Below, in pieces: positions 46,038 through 56,184 of a stretch of 64,000 nt of DNA. Origin of the DNA: Caballeronia turbans (GTDB lineage Bacteria > Pseudomonadota > Gammaproteobacteria > Burkholderiales > Burkholderiaceae); NCBI GenBank assembly GCA_001544655.2, contig FCOD02000028.1:1-64000 (forward strand). Direction: 5' to 3'. The position numbers and the translations under genes were made by a program. Every line of letters begins with the position of its first letter. The first letter of the stretch is position 1. The notes beneath the pieces are model-generated. The model made no database searches, was not told where the DNA came from, and saw nothing but the letters and a program-made list of their open reading frames with translations.

Positions 46038-46859
46038 ATGGCCGCCAATCCCCAAGCGCTTTATTCACAGGAAGCCGATCGTCACACTTCCATGAGCGGC
46101 AAGCTTCTGAGCGCGAAGAACGTCACGCTCGAATACCGCACGCCCGAGCGTCTCGTGCGCGCGACGCACGATGTCAGTTTCGATGTGTACGGCGCCGACC
46201 GCTTCGTGCTGCTCGGGCCGTCGGGCTGCGGTAAGTCCACCTTGCTCAAGGCCGTCGCCGGTTTCATCGAGCCTGTCGCGGGCAGCATCGAAATCGGCGG
46301 CGAGCGCGTGCGCGGGCCGGGCGCGGATCGCATCGTCGTGTTTCAGGAATTCGACCAGTTGCCGCCGTGGAAGACGGTTCTCCAAAACGTCGCCTTCCCG
46401 TTGCGCGTCGCGCGCAAGCTCGGCCGCGCCGAAGCGCGTGAGCGCGCGCTGCATTATCTCGACAAGGTCGGCCTCGCCAAATTCGCCGACGCTTATCCGC
46501 ACACGCTATCGGGCGGCATGAAGCAGCGCGTCGCCATTGCGCGCGCGCTCGCGATGCAGCCGCGCGTGCTCCTGATGGACGAGCCCTTCGCCGCGCTCGA
46601 TGCGCTCACGCGCCGCCGCATGCAGGAAGAGCTGTTGCGCCTGTGGAGCGACGAGCGCTTCACGTTGCTGTTCGTCACGCATTCGATCGAGGAAGCGCTC
46701 ATCATCGGCAATCGCATTCTGCTGCTGACGCCGCATCCGGGGCGCGTGCGCGCTGAACTGAACAGTCATCAATACACGCAGGAAAGCATGGGTCGCGGAG
46801 AGTTTCAGCAAAGCGTTGCGCGCATTCATCGTCTGCTGTTCGAAGAGGAGGCGCAATGA
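46038..46859 (+). CDS. SsuB/TauB-type ABC transporter ATP-binding protein
   Basis: A 273-residue ATPase: Walker A GPSGCGKST, signature LSGGMKQR, Walker B LLMDEPFAALD and the switch region FVTHSIEEA. The start is placed at ATG 46038; another ATG 54 bases downstream is possible. Overlaps the permease gene by ATGA. Confidence 0.9.
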   Translation: MAANPQALYSQEADRHTSMSGKLLSAKNVTLEYRTPERLVRATHDVSFDVYGADRFVLLGPSGCGKSTLLKAVAGFIEPVAGSIEIGGERVRGPGADRIVVFQEFDQLPPWKTVLQNVAFPLRVARKLGRAEARERALHYLDKVGLAKFADAYPHTLSGGMKQRVAIARALAMQPRVLLMDEPFAALDALTRRRMQEELLRLWSDERFTLLFVTHSIEEALIIGNRILLLTPHPGRVRAELNSHQYTQESMGRGEFQQSVARIHRLLFEEEAQ

Positions 46860-47734
46860 GCACGCCGCATCTGATCGTGCCGCCCGTGCGGCCCGAATAC
46901 GAAGTCACGCCCGCCGCGCTTGCCGGGGTCGAACACGAAGCGCCGCTGCCGCTTGCGAAGCGGCTTGCGGATCGCGCGTGGCTGCGCAAGTCCATCATCG
47001 CGATCGTGTTGATCGCGATCTGGGAAATCGCCGCGCGCGCCGTCGATAACGATCTCCTGCTGCCGACTTTCAGCGCGACTTTCGTCGCGTTCGTGCAGGG
47101 CATTGCGTCGGGCGAGCTGATCGCGAAGGTCGGCATTTCGATGTCGGTATTGCTGCGCGGCTATGCGCTCGGCGCAGCGCTCGCGTTCGTGCTGACGTCG
47201 CTTGCGGTATCGACGCGCATCGGCCGCGACATCCTTTCTATGCTCACGGCGATGTTCAATCCGCTGCCGTCCATCGCACTGTTGCCGCTCGCGTTGCTGT
47301 GGTTCGGCCTCGGGACGGGAAGCCTGCTCTTCGTGCTCGTGCATTCGGTGTTGTGGCCGCTCGCGCTCAATACGTATTCCGGATTCCAGGCGGTGCCTTC
47401 GACCTTGCGCATGACCGGCCGCAACTACGGTCTCACCGGCATGCGTCATGTGATGCTGATCCTCGTGCCCGCCGCGATGCCGTCGATTCTCGCGGGGCTG
47501 CGCGTCGGCTGGGCATTCGCGTGGCGCACGCTGATCGCGGCGGAGCTCGTGTTCGGCGCGAGCTCGGGCAAGGGCGGCCTCGGCTGGTACATCTTCCAGA
47601 ATCGCAACGAGCTTTACACGGATCGCGTGTTCGCCGGGCTCGCCGCGGTCATCGTGATCGGCCTCGCCGTCGAGCATCTCGTGTTCGATACCGTCGAGCG
47701 CGTCACGGTGCGTCGCTGGGGCGTGCAGCAATAA
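46856..47734 (+). CDS. SsuC/TauC-type ABC transporter permease
   Basis: A 292-residue inner-membrane permease with about six helices and the EAA-like loop 'RMTGRNYGLTGMRHVMLILVPAAMPSI'. Start overlaps the ATPase stop. Completes the tauD-ssuABC-like cluster. Confidence 0.9.
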   Translation: MSTPHLIVPPVRPEYEVTPAALAGVEHEAPLPLAKRLADRAWLRKSIIAIVLIAIWEIAARAVDNDLLLPTFSATFVAFVQGIASGELIAKVGISMSVLLRGYALGAALAFVLTSLAVSTRIGRDILSMLTAMFNPLPSIALLPLALLWFGLGTGSLLFVLVHSVLWPLALNTYSGFQAVPSTLRMTGRNYGLTGMRHVMLILVPAAMPSILAGLRVGWAFAWRTLIAAELVFGASSGKGGLGWYIFQNRNELYTDRVFAGLAAVIVIGLAVEHLVFDTVERVTVRRWGVQQ

Positions 47735-47740
47735 CCGCGA

Positions 47741-48634
47741 TCAATTTCCGTCGCGAATGAAGTCGATGAATGCGCGCAGCGGCCCCGGCATGTGCGCGCG
47801 GCTCGGATAGTAGAGCCGCGGGCCGGTGAAACTCTGCCACCACGGCTTGAGCACCGGCACGAGCGCGCCGGCGTCGATCGCCTCGCGCACGAATTCGTCG
47901 AACGTATAGACGAGACCCAGCCCGGCGATCGCCGCGCTTCTGCTTATTTCGATCGACGACGTGACGAGCGGACCCTGCGGTGCGATGCGCATCACTTCCT
48001 TGCCGCGCATGAATTCCCACACCGCCAGCACGCCGCTGTCGAAGCGATGCCCGATGCACGCGTGGTTCACGAGATCGCGCGGATGTTTCGGCTCGCCGTG
48101 CGCGGCGAGATAGGACGGCGCCGCAACCGCGACGAAGCGCTGCGTGCGCGGCCCGATCGGCACCGCGATCATGTCGCGCTCGATGCGCTCGTCGTAGCGA
48201 ATGCCCGCATCGAAACCGGCGGCGAGCACGTCGATGAACGTATCGGTTGCGCTGATTTCCAGCTTGATGCCCGGATGCGCCGTCAAAAAGCGCGCGACGA
48301 TGGGCGGCAGTATTTCGCGCGAGACGATCCTCGGCACGTTTAGCCGCAGCGTGCCGGTCGGGCTGTCGCGAAAGTGGTTGACGGTATCGAGCGCGCCCGC
48401 GATTTCCGCGAAGGCGGGCGCAAGGCGTTCGATCAGCCGCTCGCCCGCTTCGGTCGGCGTGACGCTACGCGTCGTGCGATTGAGAAGGCGCACGCCCAGC
48501 CGTGTTTCGAGCCTGCGGATCGCCTCGCTCAGCGACGACGCCGACACGCCGCGCAACAGCGCCGCCTGCCTGAAGCCGCGCGAGCGCGCGACGGCCAGAA
48601 ACGCGTGAAGGTCCGACAAATCCGGCTCGTCCAT
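47741..48634 (-). CDS. LysR-family regulator
   Basis: A 297-residue regulator: HTH ([34 protein letters not shown]) and a substrate-binding domain ending in FIDFIRDGN. Convergent with the permease gene and divergent from an aldo/keto reductase gene, its likely target. Start at ATG 48634; an upstream in-frame extension was not used. Confidence 0.88.
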   Translation of the reverse strand: MDEPDLSDLHAFLAVARSRGFRQAALLRGVSASSLSEAIRRLETRLGVRLLNRTTRSVTPTEAGERLIERLAPAFAEIAGALDTVNHFRDSPTGTLRLNVPRIVSREILPPIVARFLTAHPGIKLEISATDTFIDVLAAGFDAGIRYDERIERDMIAVPIGPRTQRFVAVAAPSYLAAHGEPKHPRDLVNHACIGHRFDSGVLAVWEFMRGKEVMRIAPQGPLVTSSIEISRSAAIAGLGLVYTFDEFVREAIDAGALVPVLKPWWQSFTGPRLYYPSRAHMPGPLRAFIDFIRDGN

Positions 48635-48743
48635 GGTTTGCTCATTGTTCGCATGGGCGCACAGCCCATTCGCATTGAGGCGGATTATCGCACGTGTCAA
48701 TTGCTCCCATAATCCTCTCCACGTCCTTCAGGAGAGAACCATC

Positions 48744-49748
48744 ATGGAACAACGCAGACTCGGGAAGACCGGACCGCAATCGTCGGCCATCGGGCTCGGA
48801 TGTATGGGCATGTCGGGCATGTACGGGCCATCGGATCGCGCGGAGAGCATCGCGACGATTCACGCGGCGCTCGAAGTGGGCATCACGCTGCTCGACACCG
48901 GCGACTTCTACGGCATGGGCCACAACGAAATGCTGATCGGCGAGGCGCTGAAAAGCGCGCCGCCTTCACGGCGCGATTCGGCGATTGTGAGCGTCAAGTT
49001 CGGCGGCATGCGCGACCCGGCCGGCAATTTCATCGGGTTCGACGGACGTCCCGTTGCCGTGAAGAACGCGCTCGCGTACACGTTGCAGCGGCTCGGCGTC
49101 GACCATATCGACATCTTCCGCCCCGCGCGGCTCGATGCGAACGTGCCGGTCGAAGATACCGTCAGCGCCATCGCCGACATGATCGAGGCGGGCTATGTGC
49201 GTCATGTCGGGCTGTCGGAAGTGGGCGCGGAAACGATCCGCAAGGCGGCGGCCGTGCATCCGGTGTGCGATCTGCAAATCGAGTATTCGCTGATCTCGCG
49301 CGGCATCGAGGACGCGATCCTTGCGGCATGCAGGGAACTCGGCATCGGCATCACGGCGTATGGCGTGCTGTCGCGGGGGCTCATCAGCGGACACTGGAGG
49401 AAGGACGCCGCGCAAGCGGGCGACTGGCGCGCGAACAGTCCGCGCTTTCAGCAAGGCAATGTCGAACGCAATCTCGCGCTCGTCGATGCGCTGCGCAAGA
49501 TCGCGGATGCGAAAAGCGTGAGCGTCGCGCAGATCGCCATTGCATGGGTGCTGGCGCAGGGCGATGACATCGTTCCCGTGATCGGCGCACGCCGCCGCGA
49601 TCGCCTGACGGAATCGCTCGGCGCGCTCGACGTGACGCTCACGAAGGATGACTTCGCCGCGATCGAAGCGGCGGTGCCGAGGGGCGCGGCGGCGGGCGAT
49701 CGCTATGAGGCCGTGCAGATGGCGCACCTCGACAGCGAGAAAAACTAA
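48744..49748 (+). CDS. Aldo/keto reductase with altered catalytic tetrad
   Basis: A 334-residue aldo/keto reductase of the [13 protein letters not shown] type. The catalytic Asp51, Tyr56 and Lys85 are present ([14 protein letters not shown]), but the His expected in the usual Y-x-Q-H-R-x-D stretch is replaced: [10 protein letters not shown] has A128 at that place. C-terminal NADP contact block ([11 protein letters not shown]) is intact. AGGAG precedes the ATG. It may use a different proton donor or be weakly active. Confidence 0.87.
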   Translation: MEQRRLGKTGPQSSAIGLGCMGMSGMYGPSDRAESIATIHAALEVGITLLDTGDFYGMGHNEMLIGEALKSAPPSRRDSAIVSVKFGGMRDPAGNFIGFDGRPVAVKNALAYTLQRLGVDHIDIFRPARLDANVPVEDTVSAIADMIEAGYVRHVGLSEVGAETIRKAAAVHPVCDLQIEYSLISRGIEDAILAACRELGIGITAYGVLSRGLISGHWRKDAAQAGDWRANSPRFQQGNVERNLALVDALRKIADAKSVSVAQIAIAWVLAQGDDIVPVIGARRRDRLTESLGALDVTLTKDDFAAIEAAVPRGAAAGDRYEAVQMAHLDSEKN

Positions 49749-49752
49749 GCGC

Positions 49753-50946
49753 TCATCGTGCGCGCAGAAACACCCACGCATTGAACGCGGCGCCGGCGAA
49801 CATCAGCACGCTCGTCATCGCGAAGACGGAGTGCATGCCCGAATGCGCGGCGATGAAGCCGCCCGCGAGCGGTCCCGTCACCTGCCCGATGTATTGCGCC
49901 GATGTCGCGTAGCCGAGGATGTATCCGGCTGCGTGATCGGGCACGTTGTGACGCACGACGCTCGTGATCGCGGGCAGCAGGCCGCCCAAAGCGAGGCCCA
50001 TCAGAAAGCGCAGCACGACGAGCTGCGTGCCGTTGGTGACGAACATCTGCGGAATCAGCAGCACGCCGCAGACGGCAAGACACGCGACGATCACCTTCGG
50101 TGCGCCGATGCGATCCGCAAGCCGTCCGACGCGCGGCGCCGCGAGCACGCTGCCGAGCGCGGCGGCCGACATCACGAAGCCCGCGACGAGCGTGACCTGC
50201 TTCGCGTCCTTCACGAGTTGCGCCACGTACACCGTGATGATCGGCTCGATCGACATGTTCGCGAACATGAGGAGCATCGCGCTCACGAGCATCGCGATGA
50301 CGGGCGTAAGCAGCGGCACGTCGCGCCAGCCGCCGCGAGGCCTTGTCTTCGCGTGATCGGGCGCGCGGCGCGCTTCCTTGACGAGCAGCGTCGTCATGAT
50401 GAACGAGCAGAAGATGAGGCCGCCCGCGAGAAAGAACGTCGCGCGTATGCCGATCAGTCCCGGCAGGAGTCCGCCGACGAGCGGTCCGACGAGATTGCCG
50501 GCCATCATGCCGGCCGCGTGCGTGCCGAGCGCCCATGCGGTGCGGTGCTTCGGCGTCTGCGTTGCAATCATCACGATGGCGCCGCTCGCATAGCCGCCGA
50601 CGAGCCCCGCGAGAAAGCGCATCGCCACGAGTTGCCAGACGGTCTGTACGACGCCGAGCAGGGACATCGTGATCGCCATGCCGAGGCTCGCGCGGATCAG
50701 GATCGGCTTGCGGCCGTAGCGGTCGGCGAGACGCCCCCATAGCGGCGCGACGAGCCCCGCCGCGAGAAACGTCGCGCCGAAAGCGACGCCGGACCATTGC
50801 ACCGCCGCATCCACCGACGAGGCCCCGAGCTGCTGCACATAGAGCGGCAGGAAGGGCAGGAGCAGCGTCATCGCCATGATGGTGGTGAACGAGCCGAATA
50901 CGCAGACGTAGAGATTGCGCTGCCAGTGAGCGGAGCCTTCGGACAT
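49753..50946 (-). CDS. MFS multidrug exporter
   Basis: A 397-residue 12-helix transporter with GRLADRYGRKPIL after helix 2 and a second-half RVGRLADRIGAPKVI, resembling MdtG/bicyclomycin-type exporters. Convergent with the aldo/keto reductase (gap 4 bases). No good ribosome site; the in-frame extension of 37 residues reaching into xthA's promoter was not used. Confidence 0.82.
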   Translation of the reverse strand: MSEGSAHWQRNLYVCVFGSFTTIMAMTLLLPFLPLYVQQLGASSVDAAVQWSGVAFGATFLAAGLVAPLWGRLADRYGRKPILIRASLGMAITMSLLGVVQTVWQLVAMRFLAGLVGGYASGAIVMIATQTPKHRTAWALGTHAAGMMAGNLVGPLVGGLLPGLIGIRATFFLAGGLIFCSFIMTTLLVKEARRAPDHAKTRPRGGWRDVPLLTPVIAMLVSAMLLMFANMSIEPIITVYVAQLVKDAKQVTLVAGFVMSAAALGSVLAAPRVGRLADRIGAPKVIVACLAVCGVLLIPQMFVTNGTQLVVLRFLMGLALGGLLPAITSVVRHNVPDHAAGYILGYATSAQYIGQVTGPLAGGFIAAHSGMHSVFAMTSVLMFAGAAFNAWVFLRAR

Positions 50947-51074
50947 GGATGCAAGGAGGTCGCGGAGTTCGCGTGACTTTCGCAGATTTTGCGCCGATGC
51001 GCTCGCGCACGTTGCGGCACGCAAACTGCGACGCGTGTACGATCGATCCCGATCCACCGATGGAGAGACGCCGA

Positions 51075-51878
51075 GTGAAAATCGCGACCTTCAACATCAA
51101 CGGCATTCGTCCGCGTCTCGACGCCTTGTTGAAATGGCTCGAACGCGAGTCGCCCGATATCGTCTGTCTGCAGGAATTGAAAGCGACGGATGCGCAGTTT
51201 CCCGCCGATGCGATCGCGAGCGCGGGCTATGGCGCGCTATGGCACGGACAGCAGTCGTGGAACGGCGTGGCGATTCTCGCGAAGGATGCCGAGCCGGTGC
51301 TGGTCCGGCGCGGGCTGCCCGGCTACGAGGACGACACGCATAGCCGTTATATCGAAGCGGCCGTGGGCGGATTGCTGATCGGTTGTCTGTATCTTCCGAA
51401 CGGCAATCCGCAGCCGGGCCCGAAGTTCGACTACAAGCTCGCGTGGTTCGAGCGTTTCAATGCGCACGCGAAAGCGTTGTTCGACAGCGGTCATCCCGTC
51501 GTGCTCGCGGGCGATTACAACGTCGTGCCCACCGACGAGGATATCTACAACACGCGCTCGTGGCTGAAGGACGCGCTCCTGCAGCCCGAAAGCCGCGCGG
51601 CATATGCGGATCTCCTTGCGCAAGGCTGGACGGATGCGTTGCGCAAGACGTTTCCCGACGAGCGCATCTATACGTTCTGGGATTACTTCCGCAATCACTG
51701 GCAGACCAACTCGGGCCTGCGCATCGATCATATTTTGCTCAGCAAGGATCTGGCGAAGAAGCTCGAGAGCGCGGGCGTGGATACATGGGTGCGCGGCGAG
51801 CCGCATGCGAGCGATCATGCGCCGACATGGGTCACGCTCAAGCTCGGGCGCACGCGCAGGAAAGCGGCGGGCGCTTAG
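51075..51878 (+). CDS. xthA: Exodeoxyribonuclease III (XthA)
   Basis: A 267-residue AP endonuclease/3' exonuclease. The usual start sequence (KIATFNINGIRPR) follows a GTG at 51075, which has GGAGAG seven bases upstream; an ATG five codons earlier and long upstream frames are not needed. Metal and catalytic residues: E34-region CLQELKA, GDYNVVP, DHAPTWV. Acts in base-excision repair. Stop overlaps the convergent hydrolase by four bases. Confidence 0.9.
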   Translation: MKIATFNINGIRPRLDALLKWLERESPDIVCLQELKATDAQFPADAIASAGYGALWHGQQSWNGVAILAKDAEPVLVRRGLPGYEDDTHSRYIEAAVGGLLIGCLYLPNGNPQPGPKFDYKLAWFERFNAHAKALFDSGHPVVLAGDYNVVPTDEDIYNTRSWLKDALLQPESRAAYADLLAQGWTDALRKTFPDERIYTFWDYFRNHWQTNSGLRIDHILLSKDLAKKLESAGVDTWVRGEPHASDHAPTWVTLKLGRTRRKAAGA

Positions 51879-52699
51879 GCTTGCAGCGTGTCCCGCGCCG
51901 GTTGCAGCGAGGAGAGGAATTGCATGACGTGCTCGCGGCCGCCCATCGTCCAGACGTCGAGATGATCGGCGTCTTCGATGAGCGCGAGGCGCTTGTCGCC
52001 GCGTGCGGCGTCGAAGAGGCGCTGGAAGTGCGCGGGCGGGATCACCCCGTCTTTGGTGCCGCCGTAGATCAGAAGCGGCGCGCGCACCGATGCGATCTTC
52101 GAAAGGCTATCGTAGCGATCGCGTGCGAGCAGCCGCACCGGGAAGAGCCGGAATCGCATCGCCGCCACATCGACGATGCTCGTGAACGGGGCTTCGAGCA
52201 TCAACGCGTTGATTTTTGCTTCGCTCGCGAGCTGCACGGCGACGCCCGAGCCGAGCGAATAGCCGTGCAGCACGATGTTCGATGAACGCGCCGATGCATA
52301 GGCGTAGGCGGCGCGTGCATCGGCATAGAGGCCGGCTTCGTGCGGCCTGCCGGGGTTGCCGCCGTAGCCGCGGTATTCGGCGAGGAGCACGCCGTAGCCT
52401 GCTTCGATCAGCTCGAGCGCGATGTGGCCGCGTTGGGCGAGGTCTTCGCCATTGCCGTGGAAGAGGATGATTGTCGAGGCGGTTTTTTGTTTGGGTGCTT
52501 TGTAGCGGACGGTCAGGGTGAGTTCGTCTTCGGTTTTTATGCGGACCGCTTCGGTTTGCTCCTCCAGTTCCGCGTTCTTGAAAGCTTCGATCTTTTCCAA
52601 TGGATAGACCAGGCGGCCTTGTAGCCAATAGAGTCCCGCCAAGGCAATGGCGTAGAGCAGCGCGATCGCTGTCAGAAGAATCCAGAGGGTTTCTGGCAT
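51875..52699 (-). CDS. Alpha/beta hydrolase with membrane anchor
   Basis: A 274-residue protein with an N-terminal hydrophobic helix (residues 5-24) that probably anchors it, then an alpha/beta hydrolase fold: nucleophile S148 in HGYSLGSG, acid D217 and H246 in DADHLD. It resembles the BEM46/Bem46-like family of unknown substrate. Repeat C begins about 94 bases before its start. Confidence 0.85.
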   Translation of the reverse strand: MPETLWILLTAIALLYAIALAGLYWLQGRLVYPLEKIEAFKNAELEEQTEAVRIKTEDELTLTVRYKAPKQKTASTIILFHGNGEDLAQRGHIALELIEAGYGVLLAEYRGYGGNPGRPHEAGLYADARAAYAYASARSSNIVLHGYSLGSGVAVQLASEAKINALMLEAPFTSIVDVAAMRFRLFPVRLLARDRYDSLSKIASVRAPLLIYGGTKDGVIPPAHFQRLFDAARGDKRLALIEDADHLDVWTMGGREHVMQFLSSLQPARDTLQA

Positions 52700-52792
52700 T
52701 TGTTTTTGAGGGCGAGGGCGGAGGTGGGGGCTTTCCTATGGTAGTGGGTTTGCTTTTTGTGCGTTTGTACGGTGGATTGCTTTTGGGTTTCG

Positions 52793-53431
52793 TTTTTCGC
52801 CGGATCCCGTTTTGTTTGTGGTTTATTAGCGTTGCCCCTATGCGGGGCGGCAGTCACTTTCTTTGCTGCTGCAAAGAAAGTAACCAAAGAAAGCAGCTCG
52901 ATAAGCCCGCGGTCACACGCAGTTTGGCCATGCTTGCCATGTGATCGTGGGCTGCCTAAGTGTCGCCCTCACAAGACTAATCGGGCTTGGCTCGCGCACG
53001 GTCTGTCACCTCGCGCCGCACAGCGGAGCGGTTCAGCACCAAATGGCTCCGGCCCGCTTCGCGGCCGATGGGTTCATCGGGTTTGCGCGCGCTTCGTCGT
53101 AACGCTTCCATCTCATTGCATGTGCGATAGGTTGGTTTCCTTTGTAGACCCGTCGGCAGCGCGTAGCGCTGTGCCGGTGCTATTTGGTGCTGAACCAGCA
53201 AGTGGAGTGGTGCGATGATACAGACCGTGCGCGAGCCAAGCGCGGTTGGGCCTATGAGGGCGACACTTAGGCAGCCCACGATCACATGGCACGCGTGGCC
53301 AAACTGCGTGTGACCGCGGGCGTGTGGAGCTGCTTTCTTTGGTTACTTTCTTTGCAGCAGCAAAGAAAGTGACTGCCGCCCCGCATAGGGGCAGTGCTAA
53401 TAAACCAATACGAAAACGGGATCCGGCGACA
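52793..53431. repeat. Palindromic intergenic repeat, copy C
   Basis: About 640 bases with near-perfect outer arms: the left end (52793 on) CGCCGGATCCCGTTTTG mirrors the right end CAATACGAAAACGGGATCCGGCG. Arms hold the ACTTTCTTTGC-tgct-GCAAAGAAAGT stem, gcccc/ggggc hairpins and 'tgggctgcctaagtgtcgccctca' in both orientations. It ends 13 bases before the stop codon of the minus-strand NCS2 permease. Confidence 0.9.
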
Positions 53432-53443
53432 AACAAACAACCC

Positions 53444-54808
53444 TCACTCCCTCACATCCCCATCCCGTAAGCTCAGAGGCATCTCCGCAGCGATCTCCCT
53501 CTCGATATCCTCCGAATCGCGCTCCCGATTAAGAAGCGCATTGAGCAGAATCGCAAACACGGCAGCGAGCGTGATCCCGCTATGCGTAAGGGGCCCTGCC
53601 CACCCCGGCATATGGGCAAAAAACGTCGGCGCTGCAAGCGGAATCACCCCCACGCCCAAACTGATCGCGATGATGAGCAAATTGTTCTTGCTGTCGAAAT
53701 CGACCTTGCTCAGGATCTTCACGCCGGTCGCCGCGACCATCCCGAACATGGCGATGCCCGCCCCGCCGAGCACGACAACCGGTATCGAAGCAATCAGATT
53801 GGAAAGCTTCGGCAACAGCCCCAGCAAAATCAAAATCACTCCCGACACCGCGACGACCCACCGGCTTTTCACACCGGTAATTCCCACGAGCCCGATGTTC
53901 TGCGAGAACGACGAATGCGCAAACGTATTGAAGATCCCGCCGATCACCGTGCCGAGACCATCGGTGCGCAACCCGCGCGTCGCATCGATGCGCGAAACGG
54001 GCCGCATCGTGAGATCACCAAGCGCGAGAAACATGCCGAGCGATTCCACCATGATGACGACCATCACGAGGCATAGCGACGCAATGGCAGCGATATCGAA
54101 AGTCGGCATGCCGAACGCGAACGGTCGCACCGGCGCGAACCACGCGGCCTGACCCACGCCCGCGAAGTCGACGAAGCCGAGCGGCAGCGCGATCACAAAG
54201 CCGATCGCCATGCCGAGCAACACGGAAATATTCGCGATGAAGCCCTTCAGATACTTGTTGATGAGCAGAATCGCGAGCAGCACGGTCGCCGCGATCATCA
54301 GGTTCCTCGGCTCGCCGAAATTCGCCGCGCCGCGCCCGCCGCCCGCCCAGTTGATCGCCACCGGAAAGAGCGTCATGCCGATCGTGAGAATGATCGTGCC
54401 CGTGACGAGCGGCGGAAAGAAGCGCATCAGCCGGCCGAAGAAAGGCGCGATCAGTATCGCGAAAACACCCGCCGCGATCGTCGCGCCGAAGATCGTCGTC
54501 AGGCCGGCGCCGGATGACGCCATCGCGACCATCGGCCCGACAGGGGCGAAGCTCACGCCCATGATCACCGGCAAGCGGATGCCGAACTTCCATACGCCGA
54601 TGCACTGCACCAGCGTGACGAGCCCGCACGCAAAGAGGTCCGAGCTGATCAGAAACGCGACCTGATCCTTGGGCAGCTTCAACGCCGCGCCGATGATGAG
54701 CGGCACCGCGATCGCTCCCGCATACATGACGAGCACGTGCTGAATGCCGACCGCGAGCATCTGACCGATAGGCAGCACTTCGTCGACGGGATGAATCGTT
54801 TGGGCCAT
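53444..54808 (-). CDS. NCS2-family nucleobase:cation symporter
   Basis: A 454-residue, about 14-helix permease with the NCS2 signature QNIGLVGITGVKSR and QHVLVMYAGAIAVPLI in helix 1. Members import xanthine, uric acid or uracil; the substrate is not clear. GGAG upstream of ATG 54808. Divergent from the rsb operon. Confidence 0.87.
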   Translation of the reverse strand: MAQTIHPVDEVLPIGQMLAVGIQHVLVMYAGAIAVPLIIGAALKLPKDQVAFLISSDLFACGLVTLVQCIGVWKFGIRLPVIMGVSFAPVGPMVAMASSGAGLTTIFGATIAAGVFAILIAPFFGRLMRFFPPLVTGTIILTIGMTLFPVAINWAGGGRGAANFGEPRNLMIAATVLLAILLINKYLKGFIANISVLLGMAIGFVIALPLGFVDFAGVGQAAWFAPVRPFAFGMPTFDIAAIASLCLVMVVIMVESLGMFLALGDLTMRPVSRIDATRGLRTDGLGTVIGGIFNTFAHSSFSQNIGLVGITGVKSRWVVAVSGVILILLGLLPKLSNLIASIPVVVLGGAGIAMFGMVAATGVKILSKVDFDSKNNLLIIAISLGVGVIPLAAPTFFAHMPGWAGPLTHSGITLAAVFAILLNALLNRERDSEDIEREIAAEMPLSLRDGDVRE

Positions 54809-55203
54809 GTGCGCTCCGGCGGGTCGAATGACGTTCTTGTCTATCGCCCGAGTATTGCATCGGGCAATACCCAAAAAAATATTCCCGCCGCTATACACGG
54901 CATCGCACGGCGCGCCAGCGGGCGGCTGTACACGCACGCATGACACAGGATATTTGACCGGACTTCGGTGCCCGCGAGCGAAAGACCGGAAGCAATTGCC
55001 GATTCACCGACGTGCGACAGACGGCCAACGACATATTCACGGAATCCCTTGCGCTACAAGACTTCCCGGACTGTCGATTTTTGGGATGGCGTGCTACATT
55101 CCGAGCGCCTTGCGTCGCGTTTATTTCGATACTCGTAGCGGCGACGCAACAACCAACGTCCGGGGCTTGGCGCCCGATAACATCATTTGCACAGGATCTC
55201 GGC
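54809..55203. other. Divergent intergenic region between NCS2 permease and rsbR-like gene
   Basis: 395 bases. A frame running through it continues into the rsbR-like gene from an upstream ATG at 55012, but that 64-residue stretch lacks domain homology and a ribosome site. AT-rich pieces such as aaaaaaatattc could hold promoters; none is clear enough to call. Confidence 0.5.
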
Positions 55204-56121
55204 ATGGAAATGGTCGGCGGAATGCGGCTTGCCCAATTGTTCACTAACAATCAGGAACAACTGCTCGCGGAGTGGTTCGCGCAGCAGCACGCCATCGCTT
55301 CGCGGCGCGGACTCGTCGGTGAAGCGGAGTTGCGCAATCAGTTCGCGCAATTCGTCTCGCTGCTGATGGCGGCGCTCGGCTCATCCGAGCGCGTCGATTT
55401 CAAATCGCCCGCGTGGCAGGATGTGCGCGCGTTTCTCGCGGAAATGTCCACGCAGCGCGCGCGTCAGGGCTTCACGCCGGTCGAGACCGCCATGTTCGTG
55501 TTCTCGCTGAAGCAGCCGCTCTTCATGCGTCTGCGCGAGGCGCTCGGCAACGATGCCGCGACGCTCGCCGATCTCACCTTGACGGTCAGCACGCTCTTCG
55601 ACGACCTCGGCCTCTTCACGACCGAAGTCTTTCAGACGAGCCGCGAGCAGGTCATCGTGCGCCAGCAGCAGGAACTGCTCGAACTGTCGACGCCCGTCGT
55701 GCAGTTGTGGGACGGCATTCTCGCGCTGCCGCTCATCGGCACGCTCGATTCCGCGCGCACGCAGGTCGTGATGGAGAACCTGCTGCAGAAGATCGTCGAG
55801 ACGGGCGCCGCGATCGCGATCATCGACATCACCGGCGTGCCGACCGTCGATACGCTCGTCGCCCAGCACTTGCTCAAGACCGTCGCGGCGGCGCGTCTGA
55901 TGGGCGCGGACTGCATCATCAGCGGCATTCGTCCGCAAATCGCGCAGACCATCGTGCACCTCGGCGTCAACCTGTCGAACGTCACGACCAAGGCGACGCT
56001 CGCGGCGGCCTTCGTCATCGCGCTGCAGCGCACCGGCAAGTCGGTGACGGCAGGGTCCGCGCAGGACGCATTGCGCGCAGGCCGTTCGAGCGACGGCTTC
56101 GATTCGCTGCAACCGGAATGA
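55204..56121 (+). CDS. RsbR-like stressosome sensor (N-terminal globular domain + STAS)
   Basis: A 305-residue protein: helical RsbR N-terminal domain at about 10-150 and a STAS domain at about 165-285 (PVVQLWDGILALPLIG, DITGVPTVDT) that carries likely phosphorylated threonines T180 and T217 by analogy with RsbRA. Such proteins build the stressosome with RsbS. AGGA precedes ATG 55204. First gene of a six-gene unit. Confidence 0.87.
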   Translation: MEMVGGMRLAQLFTNNQEQLLAEWFAQQHAIASRRGLVGEAELRNQFAQFVSLLMAALGSSERVDFKSPAWQDVRAFLAEMSTQRARQGFTPVETAMFVFSLKQPLFMRLREALGNDAATLADLTLTVSTLFDDLGLFTTEVFQTSREQVIVRQQQELLELSTPVVQLWDGILALPLIGTLDSARTQVVMENLLQKIVETGAAIAIIDITGVPTVDTLVAQHLLKTVAAARLMGADCIISGIRPQIAQTIVHLGVNLSNVTTKATLAAAFVIALQRTGKSVTAGSAQDALRAGRSSDGFDSLQPE

Positions 56122-56184
56122 CGCCGCATCTCGCCATTCGAAGCACGCATCGAACGCAACGCGACTGAACGGGGCCCTCAAGCA

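Noticed and set aside
55012-55203. N-terminal extension of the RsbR-like protein
   Set aside because: The extra 64 residues lack homology and a ribosome site; the ATG at 55204 fits the domain border.
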